From NCBI GenBank assembly GCA_033557465.1, contig CM066043.1, positions 79,142,662 through 79,206,661 of the forward strand: DNA of 64,000 nt, given 5' to 3'. Position numbers and translations under genes: made by a program. The notes below the pieces were generated by a model that was not told the origin of the DNA, did not search any database, and worked only from the letters and a program-made list of their open reading frames with translations. This document shows, piece after piece, positions 11,301-23,458 of this stretch. Position 1 is the stretch's first letter, and each line of letters opens with the position of its first letter. The DNA comes from Ichthyophis bannanicus. Taxonomy: Eukaryota; Chordata; Amphibia; Gymnophiona; Ichthyophiidae.

Positions 11301-14300
11301 AAGCCAGGCAGACATGTTGTCGAGGCAGTTCGTAATCTTGTTATAATCGGGGCTGTTCAGGTTGACTGTCGTGTAAATCATTATGTCATCAGCATAAATA
11401 GTATAATCTATTTGATGGGCAACCATGATGTTGCATATTGGTTGGATAAAAATGTTGAAAAGAAGAGACGAAAGCGCAGAACCTTGGGGAACACCTTGTT
11501 TAATCTTAGTGGGTAGAGAGGTGACATTATTAATTTTTACCTTGAACTGCCTATCAGTTAAATAAGATTTAAACCAATTTAGGACAGTGCCAGTAATGCC
11601 AATGCTTTGGAGTCTGGTTAGTAGGATACTGTGGTCCACTGTGTCGAAGGCCGCTGATATATCTATAAAAATCAATAATGTTTCTTGATTGTAATTGTCT
11701 ATGGTGTGGATGATGTCATTGAACAGATAGAGCAGTAAGGTTTCAACTCCATGATTAGGGCGGAAGCCATGTTGGTGAATGTCGAGCGGGGCATGTTCGT
11801 CAATGTGGTCCTGGAGTTGTAGTTGGACTGTTTTTTCGATGATTTTAGCAAGGAGAGGTATACTGGAGATTGGCCTGTATGCAGCTGGATTGCTCTTTTC
11901 TAGGTTAGCTTTTTTGGGGATAGGCCTTATTGTGGCTAATTTTAGTTGTTCCGGCATTATTCCTTGAGTTAGGGAGTTGGTAACAAGGTTGTGTAAAAAA
12001 TTGATGAAGTTTTGCTTGGTTGCTTTGATCCATGGGACTGGGCAAGGATCGGTGGGTGCAGTACTTGTGTTGAGAGAAGAGATGATGTCTGAAAGTTTGA
12101 TGGACCTTGGTCTGACCCAGTATGACATTTCTTATGTTCTTATCCTCATACTGTAAGCAAATTTTGGAAATTTCACTCATTTACAAAATAAACCATAATA
12201 TTTAAAAGTATGATGATAAAATTATTTTATGGGATTCTCTGGGAGGGATGGTCTTGATCAGGATTGAGTTTAATTTTTGTAATCGAGTGGGAGGGGTGCT
12301 AGGATTCTAAAAGCTAATTGTGAGGGGGTACGAGACTGAAGGTTCTTGTAGGGTGTCTAATTCCCTTGCACAGGTCCTGTATGCAAAGTAAATTCTATTA
12401 TTAGGCTTGTACCTCTAACAGATATACACGTAAGTGACCTGCTTGGAAGGGAATGATGGAGGGACTTGTGTGCAAGATACTTTTGTGAGCTGGACTCGGC
12501 GGTTTCTGATTTAAACACTATATAGTGAAACTTTTTGGCTTTCCTCCATAGGCTAAAGATCCCACCCTTTGTGAAGGCCAGAACAGTGCTTGATCCTCTC
12601 CTACCAAAGGATGAGGTAAGAACTTCATGGGGACAGGGAGAGGAGCTGGGATTCATAGTCTCCTTTTGTTGGAAAGAAGTGAGCCATCATCTCTGACTGT
12701 TGATTTCTTCCTTACAGGGGGCAGATTTAACCTTGAGTAAAAAGTTGAAGATTAAAAAGGAGAATCCAGACTTGCTGGAGCTCTGCCACTCTGTGCCCAT
12801 GGAAGCGATTCATATTGGTAATCTTAAGTCACAATTTTTGGTTGAAGCAGACATCATGAAAGTAGTAGACCTGATCTGTGGCGACCGGATACCTGACTAA
12901 GACCTACTAGGGTGGTAGTTTTTTACTTTTCCAAGTCTGTGATGCTGGGTAATGAATTCCTGGCTCCTCGCGAGACTGACTTCAGAAGGAAAGAGCTCAG
13001 CTCTGCTCTTACGCTGACACCCCGGTGGCAGTGGCGAATGAGCAGTTTCAGAAGTGGCGTTGGAGTTGCACTCTGCTGCCAGCCACAGGAGGTTTTACAG
13101 CCTATGGCCTGTATGTAAAATAAATATATTGAAAGCTCTCTATAGTGAACGAAGTACAGAAAGAGAGATTGCAGGACGCGGGAAGGACATAAATGCCATA
13201 CTGATTAGCATTTACAGAGCATGGCAGCAGTTTGCTCAAGATTTTCAAATGTTTGGATTGAAAAATAATGTTACACTGCTGGGGTATACACAAAGCCTCA
13301 TCCTGTCCCCTAACTCCATGTCCTTTGTGTCTGCAGGGGGAGAAGGGTATTACCCAACAGAAAAAGAGGATTTTTCTGTCTATGCAAGCTGGCTGCAGTG
13401 CTACTTTGTGCCTGGAATGAAGACTTTGCAGGATAGTACTGGCAGGACAGTATGGTTCCAGGTGAGCATGAACTTGGGAAAGCAAAGATAATAGTTGTCT
13501 TAAATGTTTGTTTTTCACTGCTCTAGTTTTCTTGGGCTGTAGCAACATGTGGTGCTTGTCCCTGGTAGTTGCTATATGTGAGCGCTCCAGAGATCTTCAG
13601 TAGTTCTTCCTGAAAGGGACGGGGGAAGCTCTGTGCATTGGTTGTGATCTCCTCCTTTTTCTCAGTTTCCCCCTGGGGAGCTGCAGACAGGTGCACTACC
13701 CTAAAGTAGTCATTCAAGAAAGTTAGCTTCATCTGAAGCCGACAGAGGAAGATGCCATAATGTTTTCATGGAAGATCAACAGGACCCACCCTCTTTAACT
13801 AGCATAAGACCTTATTCATTAATATCCACATTTGATTTCATTGTTTTAGTTTCTAGTTCTCTATATCCAATACATTGTTGAGCAGTATTGATCAGTAGCA
13901 GACGTCAGAAGGGCATGGAATATGTGCCGTTTTTTTTATTTCAACAAAGCTTTATTAATATAAAGGAACACAAAAGTATACAACCAGCTTGGCAAGTACT
14001 CCAACCACAAAAATATCACCAGTCCCAACCACCAGTGGCGATGTTACATACCTCATTTTCTGTTTCAATTGTAAGTATAAACAGAGCAACAACCCCTCCC
14101 ACAGGATCCCTTTCCACGTTCCCATATTATGCAACAGTCTGACACTTCTGGCAAAAGAGGTCCCAAATTTTATCAAAAGCCATTGTTCTACGTTTGTGTA
14201 TACTCCACATCTCCCCAACCATGCAGACAGGGGAGGGGGAAGACAACGACTTCCAGTGCTGGGCCAGGTTTGATTTACCCGCGTTCAAGCTATGCCACAT

Positions 14301-17300
14301 TGAGGCATTCTGGTCCCTTTGCACCCCTGGAACTTGTCAGATTAAGCAAAAGGGTCCCAGGGGATCTCCACACCCAGCGTGCTTTTAATCCTGTACTGAA
14401 GACTCTCCAGTAGCACCAGAAACCCGGACACACGTGCATAAGATTCATAGTTGCAAGAGACTGAAAGACAGCCTAGTGGCAGTGGTGATTTTTGTACTGG
14501 GCCATGCTGAATCACTAACTGCTAAATGTTTACAGCCAAACACCAGTGGCACTTGCGCCGTGGTGAAAATGAAAAGTGGTGGCTGCAACATGCACCATCA
14601 GAAAGATGCAGCCAAAAAAGCACTTGGGGAGAGAGCCTGGCTGATGACAACTCCGTGTCTGCAGCATTGCGGGAGAGGAAGGAAGCGGGGCTGATCATAG
14701 TTTGCCCCGGACCCTTCACTCATTGGCCAGAGGTAGACTGGGACCCAGGAAAGAGAAACTAGAGAGAGGCTTGGGGGTGGGACAGACTAATATTTGTTTA
14801 TTGAGCTTGATAAAACCGCCTTTCAAGTGCAATCAAGGCGGTGTACAGTAAAAAGTCACATAAAAACCGGCCTAAGCTGGAGGATAAAATAGGAAATGTA
14901 CAATAATAATTATATAAAAAAAATTAACCAAATTAAAACATCAAGTATAAATTATAGATTATAAAAATTATAAAGGACAGAGAGAGAGGAAGGAAAGAAA
15001 GGGAAGATAACTAATACAGGACAGAACACGAGAAGAGGACTAAATCACATACAAAGGAGGACATCATACAAAAGGAGAGGGAACATCAAACGCTAGGGAA
15101 AACAGGTGAGTTTTCAGGTTGTGCTTGAAAGTAGTGTGAAGTGGTTCAAGACGAAGGGAGGAAGGGAAGGAATTCCAGAGGGCGGGGCCAGCAAAATAGA
15201 AGGCAGAGAGACGAGTGAACTGTAAGTGAGCACGGGAGGGTGGAGGAAGAGAGAGACGATTAAGATGAAAGGAACGAGGGGTGTGGAAAGAAAGTAGATC
15301 AGCCAGATATGAAGGGATGCCAGTATAAAAGACCTTATGTAACAGAATCAACATCTTATATTGAGAATGAAAAGAAACAGGTAACCAGTGAAGATGAAAA
15401 AGTAGGGGGGTGACGTGATCACGAGTGGTAGAAGAGGTGATAAGGCGAGCAGCAGTGTTTTGTATCCTTTGGGGTCTGGCTATCTGATTTTTCGGGAGAC
15501 CAAGAAATAAAGAATTAGAGAAATCAACCCGAGACATGACCAAAGATAAAACCAGTGTAGTTAGGGCAGAAGAGGAAAGAAAAGGGCGAATGGAACGGAT
15601 CTGACGAAGGAGGAAAAAGGAGGTTTTGGCAATATGAGAGATATGGGTGCGGAAAGATAGGTCAGAATCAAAATGAACACCTAGATAACGAAACGTGGAG
15701 ACCAGGGGAACCGGAGTGCCAGAGAAGGAGGGAGCCAGTGAAGGGGAGGGACCACCATAAGAAAACCAAATAGCAAGAGTCTTAGTCAGGTTCAGATGGA
15801 GACAGTTAAGAGTAAGCCAGTGAGCAACAGAAGAAAGACGAGTTCAGGGGAGAAAGATCGGGACAGGAAGAGGAAGTATGGTGAAGCAGGAGAATATCAT
15901 CGGCATAAAAGAAAGCTGATATACCGGATTGCTGGATAAGAAGAGCAAGAGGGGCCAGAAAAAGGTTGAAAAGAAGGGGTGCAAGGACAGAACCCTGGGG
16001 ACCCCACAAGAGAGACGGTGTGAGTCAGAAGGAGGGATTGCAGATGAAGAAAGAACTGCACAGGAGCGGGAAGAAAGGAAGGAGTGAAACCAGTGATGAA
16101 CAGTGCTACAGAGACCAGCTTCCCGAAGACGGTGAAGAAGGGAGTGGTCAACAAGATCGAACGCAGCTGAAAGATCCAGGGCAACCGCCACCGAAACATC
16201 ACCACGATCATGTGCTACATGTAGTGCATTAGTGAAAGCTAGAAGAACGGTGTCGATGCTATGCCCGGGGCGGAAACCAGACTGACGGGGGTGAAGATAG
16301 TGGAATCAAGATGGTGAGAGAGCTGAGCGAAAACAAATTTTTCCAGAAGTTTGGACAAGAAAGGAAGATTAGACACCGGCCGATAATTAGAAGGAAGTGA
16401 GGGATCATAAGAAGGATTCTTTAGGATAGGACGAACCAAAGCGTGCTTCCAGGGTTTAGGAAAGATTCCCGTGGCAAGACTAGAATTAAACATAGTGAGA
16501 ATATATAAGAGAAGCAGCCAAGAGAAGAAGTGAGAAGCCAAGATGAGGGAATAGGATCAAGCGAACAGAAAGTTTTCTTAGAGGAGGAAATGAGATGATG
16601 GCGTTCAGGTGCTGTAATGGGGGAGAAGGTAGCCCAGAAGTGAGAGAGTTGAGAAACTGGCGGGGGGGAAGGAAGGGGGGAGGAGAAGTAATAGGGGCAG
16701 GACAAGAAGGTAGGGAATCCCGTAGGGAATTAACTTTAGAGATAAAGAAAGAGGCCAAACGGGAAGGGGAGGGATGGGATTGAACCGCGGGGGACGAGGA
16801 TGGGGCGTGTAAAGAGAGAAGGTATCGAAAGGTGGAGTACAGATGACGGGTCTGATTGGGAGCAAGAGAAATAGCAGTGGAAAAGTAATCACGCTTTGCA
16901 GAGTGAAGCTGAGAGCGGTAATAGGAGTGATGAGACTTAAAGGTGGATAGATGAATAGGAGAAGGGTCCTTGCGCCATAGGCGTTCGGCCCTCCGGAGGT
17001 GAGTCCGAAGTAACCGTAAGCCATGGTGGTACCAGGGATGAGAGGGGCGATGACGAGGTGGCCGGGAGCGCAAGGGAGCAAGACGGTCAAGAGCGCTAGA
17101 GAGAGAAGAAAACCAGGTAGTAGCTTGAGAATTAGGGGACAAAAGTGGAAAGTCGGTAGGGAAAAGTTCAGAAGCTGGGGGAAATTGTTGGAGAGTGAGG
17201 GGGGTGAGGGCACGTGAGAGATGCTTTGAAGACGAGAGGGGAGAGGACGCAGGAGAGACAGAAGATAGGTGACCGGGAAGTGAACACGAAAGAGTAAGAT

Positions 17301-20300
17301 AGAAGTGATCAGTCCACGGAAGGGGTGTGGCCGATACACCTGATAAAGTAAGGGGGAAGGATGTAGGGGTCAGAAGTAGATCCAAGGTGTGACCAGCTTG
17401 ATGAGTTGGAAGGGTAAAGTGTTGAGAAAGAGAGATATCTTGAAGAAAAGAAAGAAAGGAGTGCTCCCTTGCTGAGGAGGGAGCATCTATGTGAAGATTA
17501 AAATCACCAGCGATAATCAAACAGGGGAACGCCAAGGAAACTTCGGTGATGGTTAATAAGAGGGCGTCCCAGAGATGTGAACAGAGCTGGGGGGGAATAA
17601 ACCAAGAGAATATAAATAGAGGGGGAAGTGTGAAGGCGAAGTAAGAGAGCTTCGGGATAGTGCAAGTGAGAAGAAGAAATCTGGGTATAGGAAAGAGGGG
17701 TGAAGCAGAGCAGCTACGCCGCCACCGGACCGGCCACGGCGAGGGACGAAAGCTGCAGAAAAATCAGGGGGGAGACAGCGCGCAAGAAGTGCGTCCTCGC
17801 CCTCACGGAGCCAGGTCTCTGTGAGGAGAGTGAGCCCTGGGGGGACCGAAGCACTAAATCCTGGACCAGCAGGGTTTTATTACGAAGGGATCGACAATTA
17901 AGAAGACCAATAGAAAAGGAGGAGGAAGATGAGGAGGGAACCCGTACCACGTGTGGCGAAGCAGAGGAAAAGAAGGGAAGAGGAGAAGAAAAAGGGCAGG
18001 GACGAAGGTTAGCAACGGAACGGAAACGCGAAGGAAAAGGTTTATCCGGGCGCCTACCCCAGATTACAGGAATGGCAGCCATGGGGGGAAGAGATAAAGA
18101 GGGGGATGAGTGGAGAAGGTGAGAGGACCTCAATGGGACCGTTGAGAAACACGTGGGCCTAGTCAAGGAAACTGGCAGAGAATGTGAGAGGCTGGACTTA
18201 CCGGAGGGAGCGATAGAAAGAAAGGCAAGGATTAATCCCAGCCAGCTCAAGAAGCAAAGAGGACTCCGGACCCTGGAGCGACCCCAAGGAGTGCACCTAA
18301 GGAGCACGGCGTGCTCCTTCGGTGCGCGCCGCGGCGACAAGCGCCGCAGGCATCGCCAATTTATCTCTGCAAAGCAGTGTACCTAGTGGATGCGGCCGCG
18401 GGAAACCGGAAGGGGAGGACCCAGCGAATAGCAGCAGCAGACTGTTGGCCCAAAGTGCAAGGGCAGTGGCTACAAAACAAAACACAAATAAAACAAACGG
18501 AGCAGTAGCAGGGAGACAACAGGGAAAACAGCATACAAAACTAAAAAAATAGAAGGAGACAAAAAAAAGAGATTGGAAGAACAGTTTGAATTGGACAGAG
18601 ACATGAGAATTGAGAGACCAGTGGAGACCCCCAGTGCATGCAGATTTATCTTATGTGTCTTCATTAGCAATACCCTGAAAACTCAGGCTGGTTGTGGCCC
18701 TCAAGGCCAGAGTTTGTGCACGGTTGCTATATGTGATCAGAATTGTAAAACGGAATACAGCCCAGGTCCACCGTGCATAATAAATATAAAGGCGATGGAG
18801 CAGCAGAAATGGAAGTGCCCAGCCCCTTTAGGTTAGGGCAATGCCAGTGCAGAAGCAGCTGGATGGGGGGTGGTGAGGGGGCGGGAGACACTCATCGGCT
18901 GTTGGCCCTTCCAGCCACCCGGCCAGGACGCCTGCCCTCAAGTACTGCCATCACTGCCCTCATCATAGCAAAGCAGCAGTGAGCCGAAGCTGTGGACTGC
19001 AGCACAACTGTTCTACTGCCCCTGCAGCGCCTTCCCAAGACATGGTTTCCTTTTATAAAGTGAAAGTGTGCCATGAAGAAGGGGTGAGGGTGATCTGGAG
19101 CCAGCAGCACAGCTCTGTGTGTGAGAGAGACAGAGACAGACTCTGTGCATGAGGTTTGCTGGGTATTTTTGCATGTGAGAGGGGGACTGGCACTAGCTGT
19201 GAAAGAGGAGGTGGTTCAGGCTGTGTGAAGAAGACTGCTTACATGAGGCCGAATCACCAAGGAAGGCACTGGTGTCTGTAAGAGTAAAAAGAGCTTGAAA
19301 GGTGAGATGAAAAATGTTTTCTAGATTTTTACCTTTTAAGTGTCTTGTGTTACGATGACAACCGTGTAGAAACAGGGAGGGACGTCATCGTGGTCGTTGC
19401 AGTGACAGTCATGAGGCTGGGGGGCCAGGCACTGGGAATCCTCTATGTTCAGCTCTATTTCGGGCCACTGGCATCTCCCTTATTGGCGACCAAACTCTTC
19501 CTTCTATCCCTCCACTGCTTGACCAACCCAAGGTGCAGAAAGAGCTGATCAAGGAATCAAACGGGGACCTTCATATAGAGGCGGGAAAACACATGCCACA
19601 AAACCAGTCCCTGAAACATGCACTGTTATAATGGAAATATGTAGCACTTTGTGTATGGTAGAGTTGCACCTCTTTGTAGCTACTTCATATATGGCATTTG
19701 CTATACATCCCTCCCATAGACCTTGTGGTCCAGGAGGGAGCTGCAACTCCGGACTTTAACTCACCAGTACCTTGTTCCCCAAGCTACTTAAAAGTTGGCT
19801 CTCTCTGATATAAAACTCCGTGTTTCATTGCCAAAAGCTGCCTTTGTGGGACATGAATAGCCTTTACTACATCTAGGACTATCAGAATTCCATCATCTTC
19901 ATACAGTGCATAGGAACATTCAAGCCAGACCAAGCATCACACTGGAAGACACATTTAACCAGTAAGATCCCCTTAGAAACTACTTGTTGCTCCACAAGAG
20001 AGTTAATCAGATCATACCAATATATGTGTGTGTTGTACGTACATGCATGTCTCCCCTTATAACATTTGAACATCTGCCTCTAGCTTAGCCAAACTAGATG
20101 TGAAGCTAGGTCATTGGGAGGTCATTATCCCATTTTAGTTCTTAAATTGGAAATGCTTTAGGGAGTCAAAACTTGAAATGTTGCCATAGGGAATGCATTG
20201 AAACTCAGACGTGGTGCCTTCTGTTCAGATATATTGCCAACATTTAAGGTAACCTTAGCTAGTTAGAGCTATTAAAACTGCCAAATCGGGGATTGAACTT

Positions 20301-23300
20301 CTTGATAGAAATATAATAAAATAAATAATTTGTTGCATTTAATGTCAGTTGAGACACTACATTTCTTCCTTGTTGCGCAGTGGGTTGTATTGACATAGCT
20401 TTTTTATTACCCATTTTATTATAATTATACTTACATGATTAAAAGACAAAACCGTCTCCTTTATTTCAGAGATCTCCCTTAAATATTTACAGATGGCTTA
20501 AGCATGGAGGAAGTGATGTCACTAACGCGTTGGCCACCTGAGCGATCGGCTCGGGAGCCATCCCTGGAAATGTGCTGAAAACGTCCTCCAAAAGACTTGA
20601 AAGCAAGTAACACCACCCCGAGTAAAGCAACGGAGGCTGAAGAAGATGACCCCATGCCGGAAGGCCACAGATTTGAAAGAGTTTACATGTCTGGGTACCT
20701 GCTCAGGGAGCGGCAAGGCAAAAATGGCAGCCAATGGCGTGTCTAACGAGACGCAGAAAGTGTGCACGGAGAAAGGGAAGCTGGCTAGCCGTGGAGACGT
20801 CGAGGAGAGCAATCCAAATTAAAAATGGAGGTGAAGACAGCAAAAACAGATCTCTGCGAACTTGTGGGCAGCATGAGCGAGGAGATCATTGAATTAAATT
20901 TCCGGGTAAGCGAACATGAGAACAGATTGGAGGCGGCAGAGCAACACCGGGAAGCACGGGCAAGCGGAAGTAGCGAAAGGGGAAAAATGGGAGGAATTAA
21001 CAATGTATAAACTGGAAGATCTGGAGAACAGATCTTGGCGACATAACTTGCGCATAAGAGGGAAACCGGAAAGCCAAGAATTTAAGGCTGGCGCAAAAGT
21101 GGCTGAGGCTGTACGATTAGCGGTCTTGCGTAGAAGTGGGGAAGACCAACTCCCTGAAAGGATAGTGCTTGATGGGGCGCATTGTGCTCAGGACCCAGCT
21201 GGAATAAAAGACCCTGGGACATTATAATTTGTATGCAAGACTATCAGCTTAAAGAGAAAATAGTGGCAAAAATGCAGGGCCTGGGCACATTTGCTTGGCA
21301 GGGACACCAAGTGCTATATATGCAGACGTTTCAGCAGAGACCCTGCAGAGGCGCCGGGCTATGAAGCTGGTAACCATCGCACTCCAGAACGTGGATGTTC
21401 ATTATCACTGGTTGTACCTTTTTGACCTCTCCTTTACCAAGGGAGTGTGTACATGGACAGCAGAAATGGTACCAGAGGTGCTGAAAGCCATGAAAGAGGC
21501 AAGTCTACATCAGCAAGAGTAAGACGTGCGGCATGAATATGAGCGGATATGCCAAGAGGAGCAGCAGGGCCAGCAGCTGGGGCAACGCTTAATGCCCGAG
21601 TACCACAATCCAAAAGTGTAAAATGCTGAAATGAGGGATGTGGAGACTGAGACACTATTTGGATTAACTGTACCATGCTAAGGACATGGAGAAAGTCAGA
21701 CGCGGCGCAGCATGAACAGCCTCAGTCCACACTAAGACAGTGAGTGCACAAGAGAAGGTTGAATGCTACACTGGACTATTAAGTTGGTTAGCTAAGAGAG
21801 GTTGGGCAAGGTGATGGTTTTTTTTATGTGGTGGTATTTTTTGTGATTTTGTGTTCTTTTTGTAGTCAGCTCTCTTAGTGTATAGCCAAAATATGTTTAT
21901 AATATCCACTTACGCAGAGAGTATTCATTCTATGAGGCGTGGAAAGTCGCTAGGTTGGTGGGTGGTGTCAAAGAACAGGGTAGGGGTACTAATGGGGGGG
22001 CGAGAAGGGACTGGAGGGGAGGGGGAAGAAAGGTTGTGTAGGGGCGAAGCAGAGGAGCACGGTGAGCACTACTCCTGACAATCCTCTGGGAGTAGGGAAG
22101 GATGGGAGGGGAGGGGAAAGTCTAGGCGTGGTGGGAGGGGGAAGGGTAAAAGTAGAGACCTGATAGGTGAAACTAATGAATAGCAACTTGGTGTCTACGG
22201 TTAATGTGAGGGGGCTTCAAACATGGTGCAAGCGTCGCCTCTTAGAGCGGGAAGGAAAGACTCTGTGCCAAGGTTCTGTGTGTGCACGAAACACATCTAC
22301 GTGTGGGGTAGGATGGTTTGCTGCACACACAAAATTATCCTTATTGGCGGGACAGCGGGCAAACCCAAGGAGAGGTGGAGTGGGGTAGTGGGGGAGTACT
22401 GGGATAAGGGAGGGCGGTGGGTCGGGGTTCAACCATGTTTGGCGGGGAAAGAAGTGTGGGTTATTAGTGTATATGGACCCAGTACACAGCAAGGAGACTA
22501 CTATGAAAAGATGCTAAAGGGACTAGAGTTTTGGAAGTGCCCCGATTAATGTGGGAGGAGACTAGAACCTACAAATGTCCCTTAATAGCTTGCACTGAAA
22601 ATAGTTACCTGTTCTGTAAGAGTTACATGGGATTGGGGATTCATCTGCCTGTAAAAGGTTACTTGTAATGATTAATAGTTCCATGTAAAGTGCCTTGATT
22701 TGCTGATAGGGCAGTATATAAAATCATATACTGTCGCCTTGCGCACCACCCTAGGCAGTTGCCTAAGGTAGGGCAAGCACTCCTTTTTGTAGTTGTGGGT
22801 TTTCAAATAAATTGAGGTCCGAGAGGCATAAGGCAGGCACCGGAAAATTTATTGATTTTTACTACTACTCCATACAGAGCTTTCAGAAAGCTCAGCGCAA
22901 GGGCAAGAAGAGAGAAAAAAAAAAAGTAGGATTTCTTCTCCTAACACAAATAGCTTCTACCACTTCCAGAATTCACAAATCGGGCTTTCATTACTTCCTC
23001 GAGCCTTTAAACATAAAGCTATTCTTCTGACATTGACTCAGAATCCTCTGCAATGGAATGTTCTTTGTGTCACAAGACAAGTTAAATGTTTGAGCACTAT
23101 AGCGTGTGAAGCTCAAAGAACTGCATTAGCCAGTAAAGAAAAAGAAACAGGCTGGACAGTGTTTTAAAGCCCTGTTTGCTTTTAAAAATGTTTTTCTTTG
23201 AATGAAGCCAGAAAGTTTATTCTGAATGTTGGAAAGTTTCATGAAGGGTAAACTGGCATTTCTGTCTGCATTTCTTCTACAGCTGACTCTTCAGTTTCAT

Positions 23301-23407
23301 GATTTAAACTTCTCCGTGTAAACCCAGGCTCCGCCCTTTCTAACAGCTCAAGAATTTTCTTCCAGCAAGACTTTTCCTTTCCTATAGCATTCTCAGCATA
23401 CATGGGC

Positions 23408-23458
<51 letters not shown>

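Larger units (their letters stand above)
7226..12143 (+). mobile_element. CR1 LINE copy B with two nested insertions
   Basis: The element begins within the endonuclease (DNDCFLEQLVHEQTRGETILDL in translation, but truncated) and ends in the CR1 tail at 12098-12143 (GATGGACCTTGGTCTGACCC...TTATGTTCTTA). It is much more decayed than the copies at 309 and 48801. Three interruptions break it: an (AT)n expansion at 8297-8386 with loss of adjacent RT, an L1-type fragment at 8717-9418 with a target duplication, and an antisense L2 at about 10376-12096 inserted inside the tail between ...GAGAATACTGAG and TTGATGGACC.... The spliced-together element would be ~2.4 kb. Confidence 0.9.

Noticed and set aside
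10614..12128. 504-codon ORF as a host gene
   Set aside because: All diagnostic motifs are L2 reverse transcriptase, and its first codons are antisense CR1 tail.
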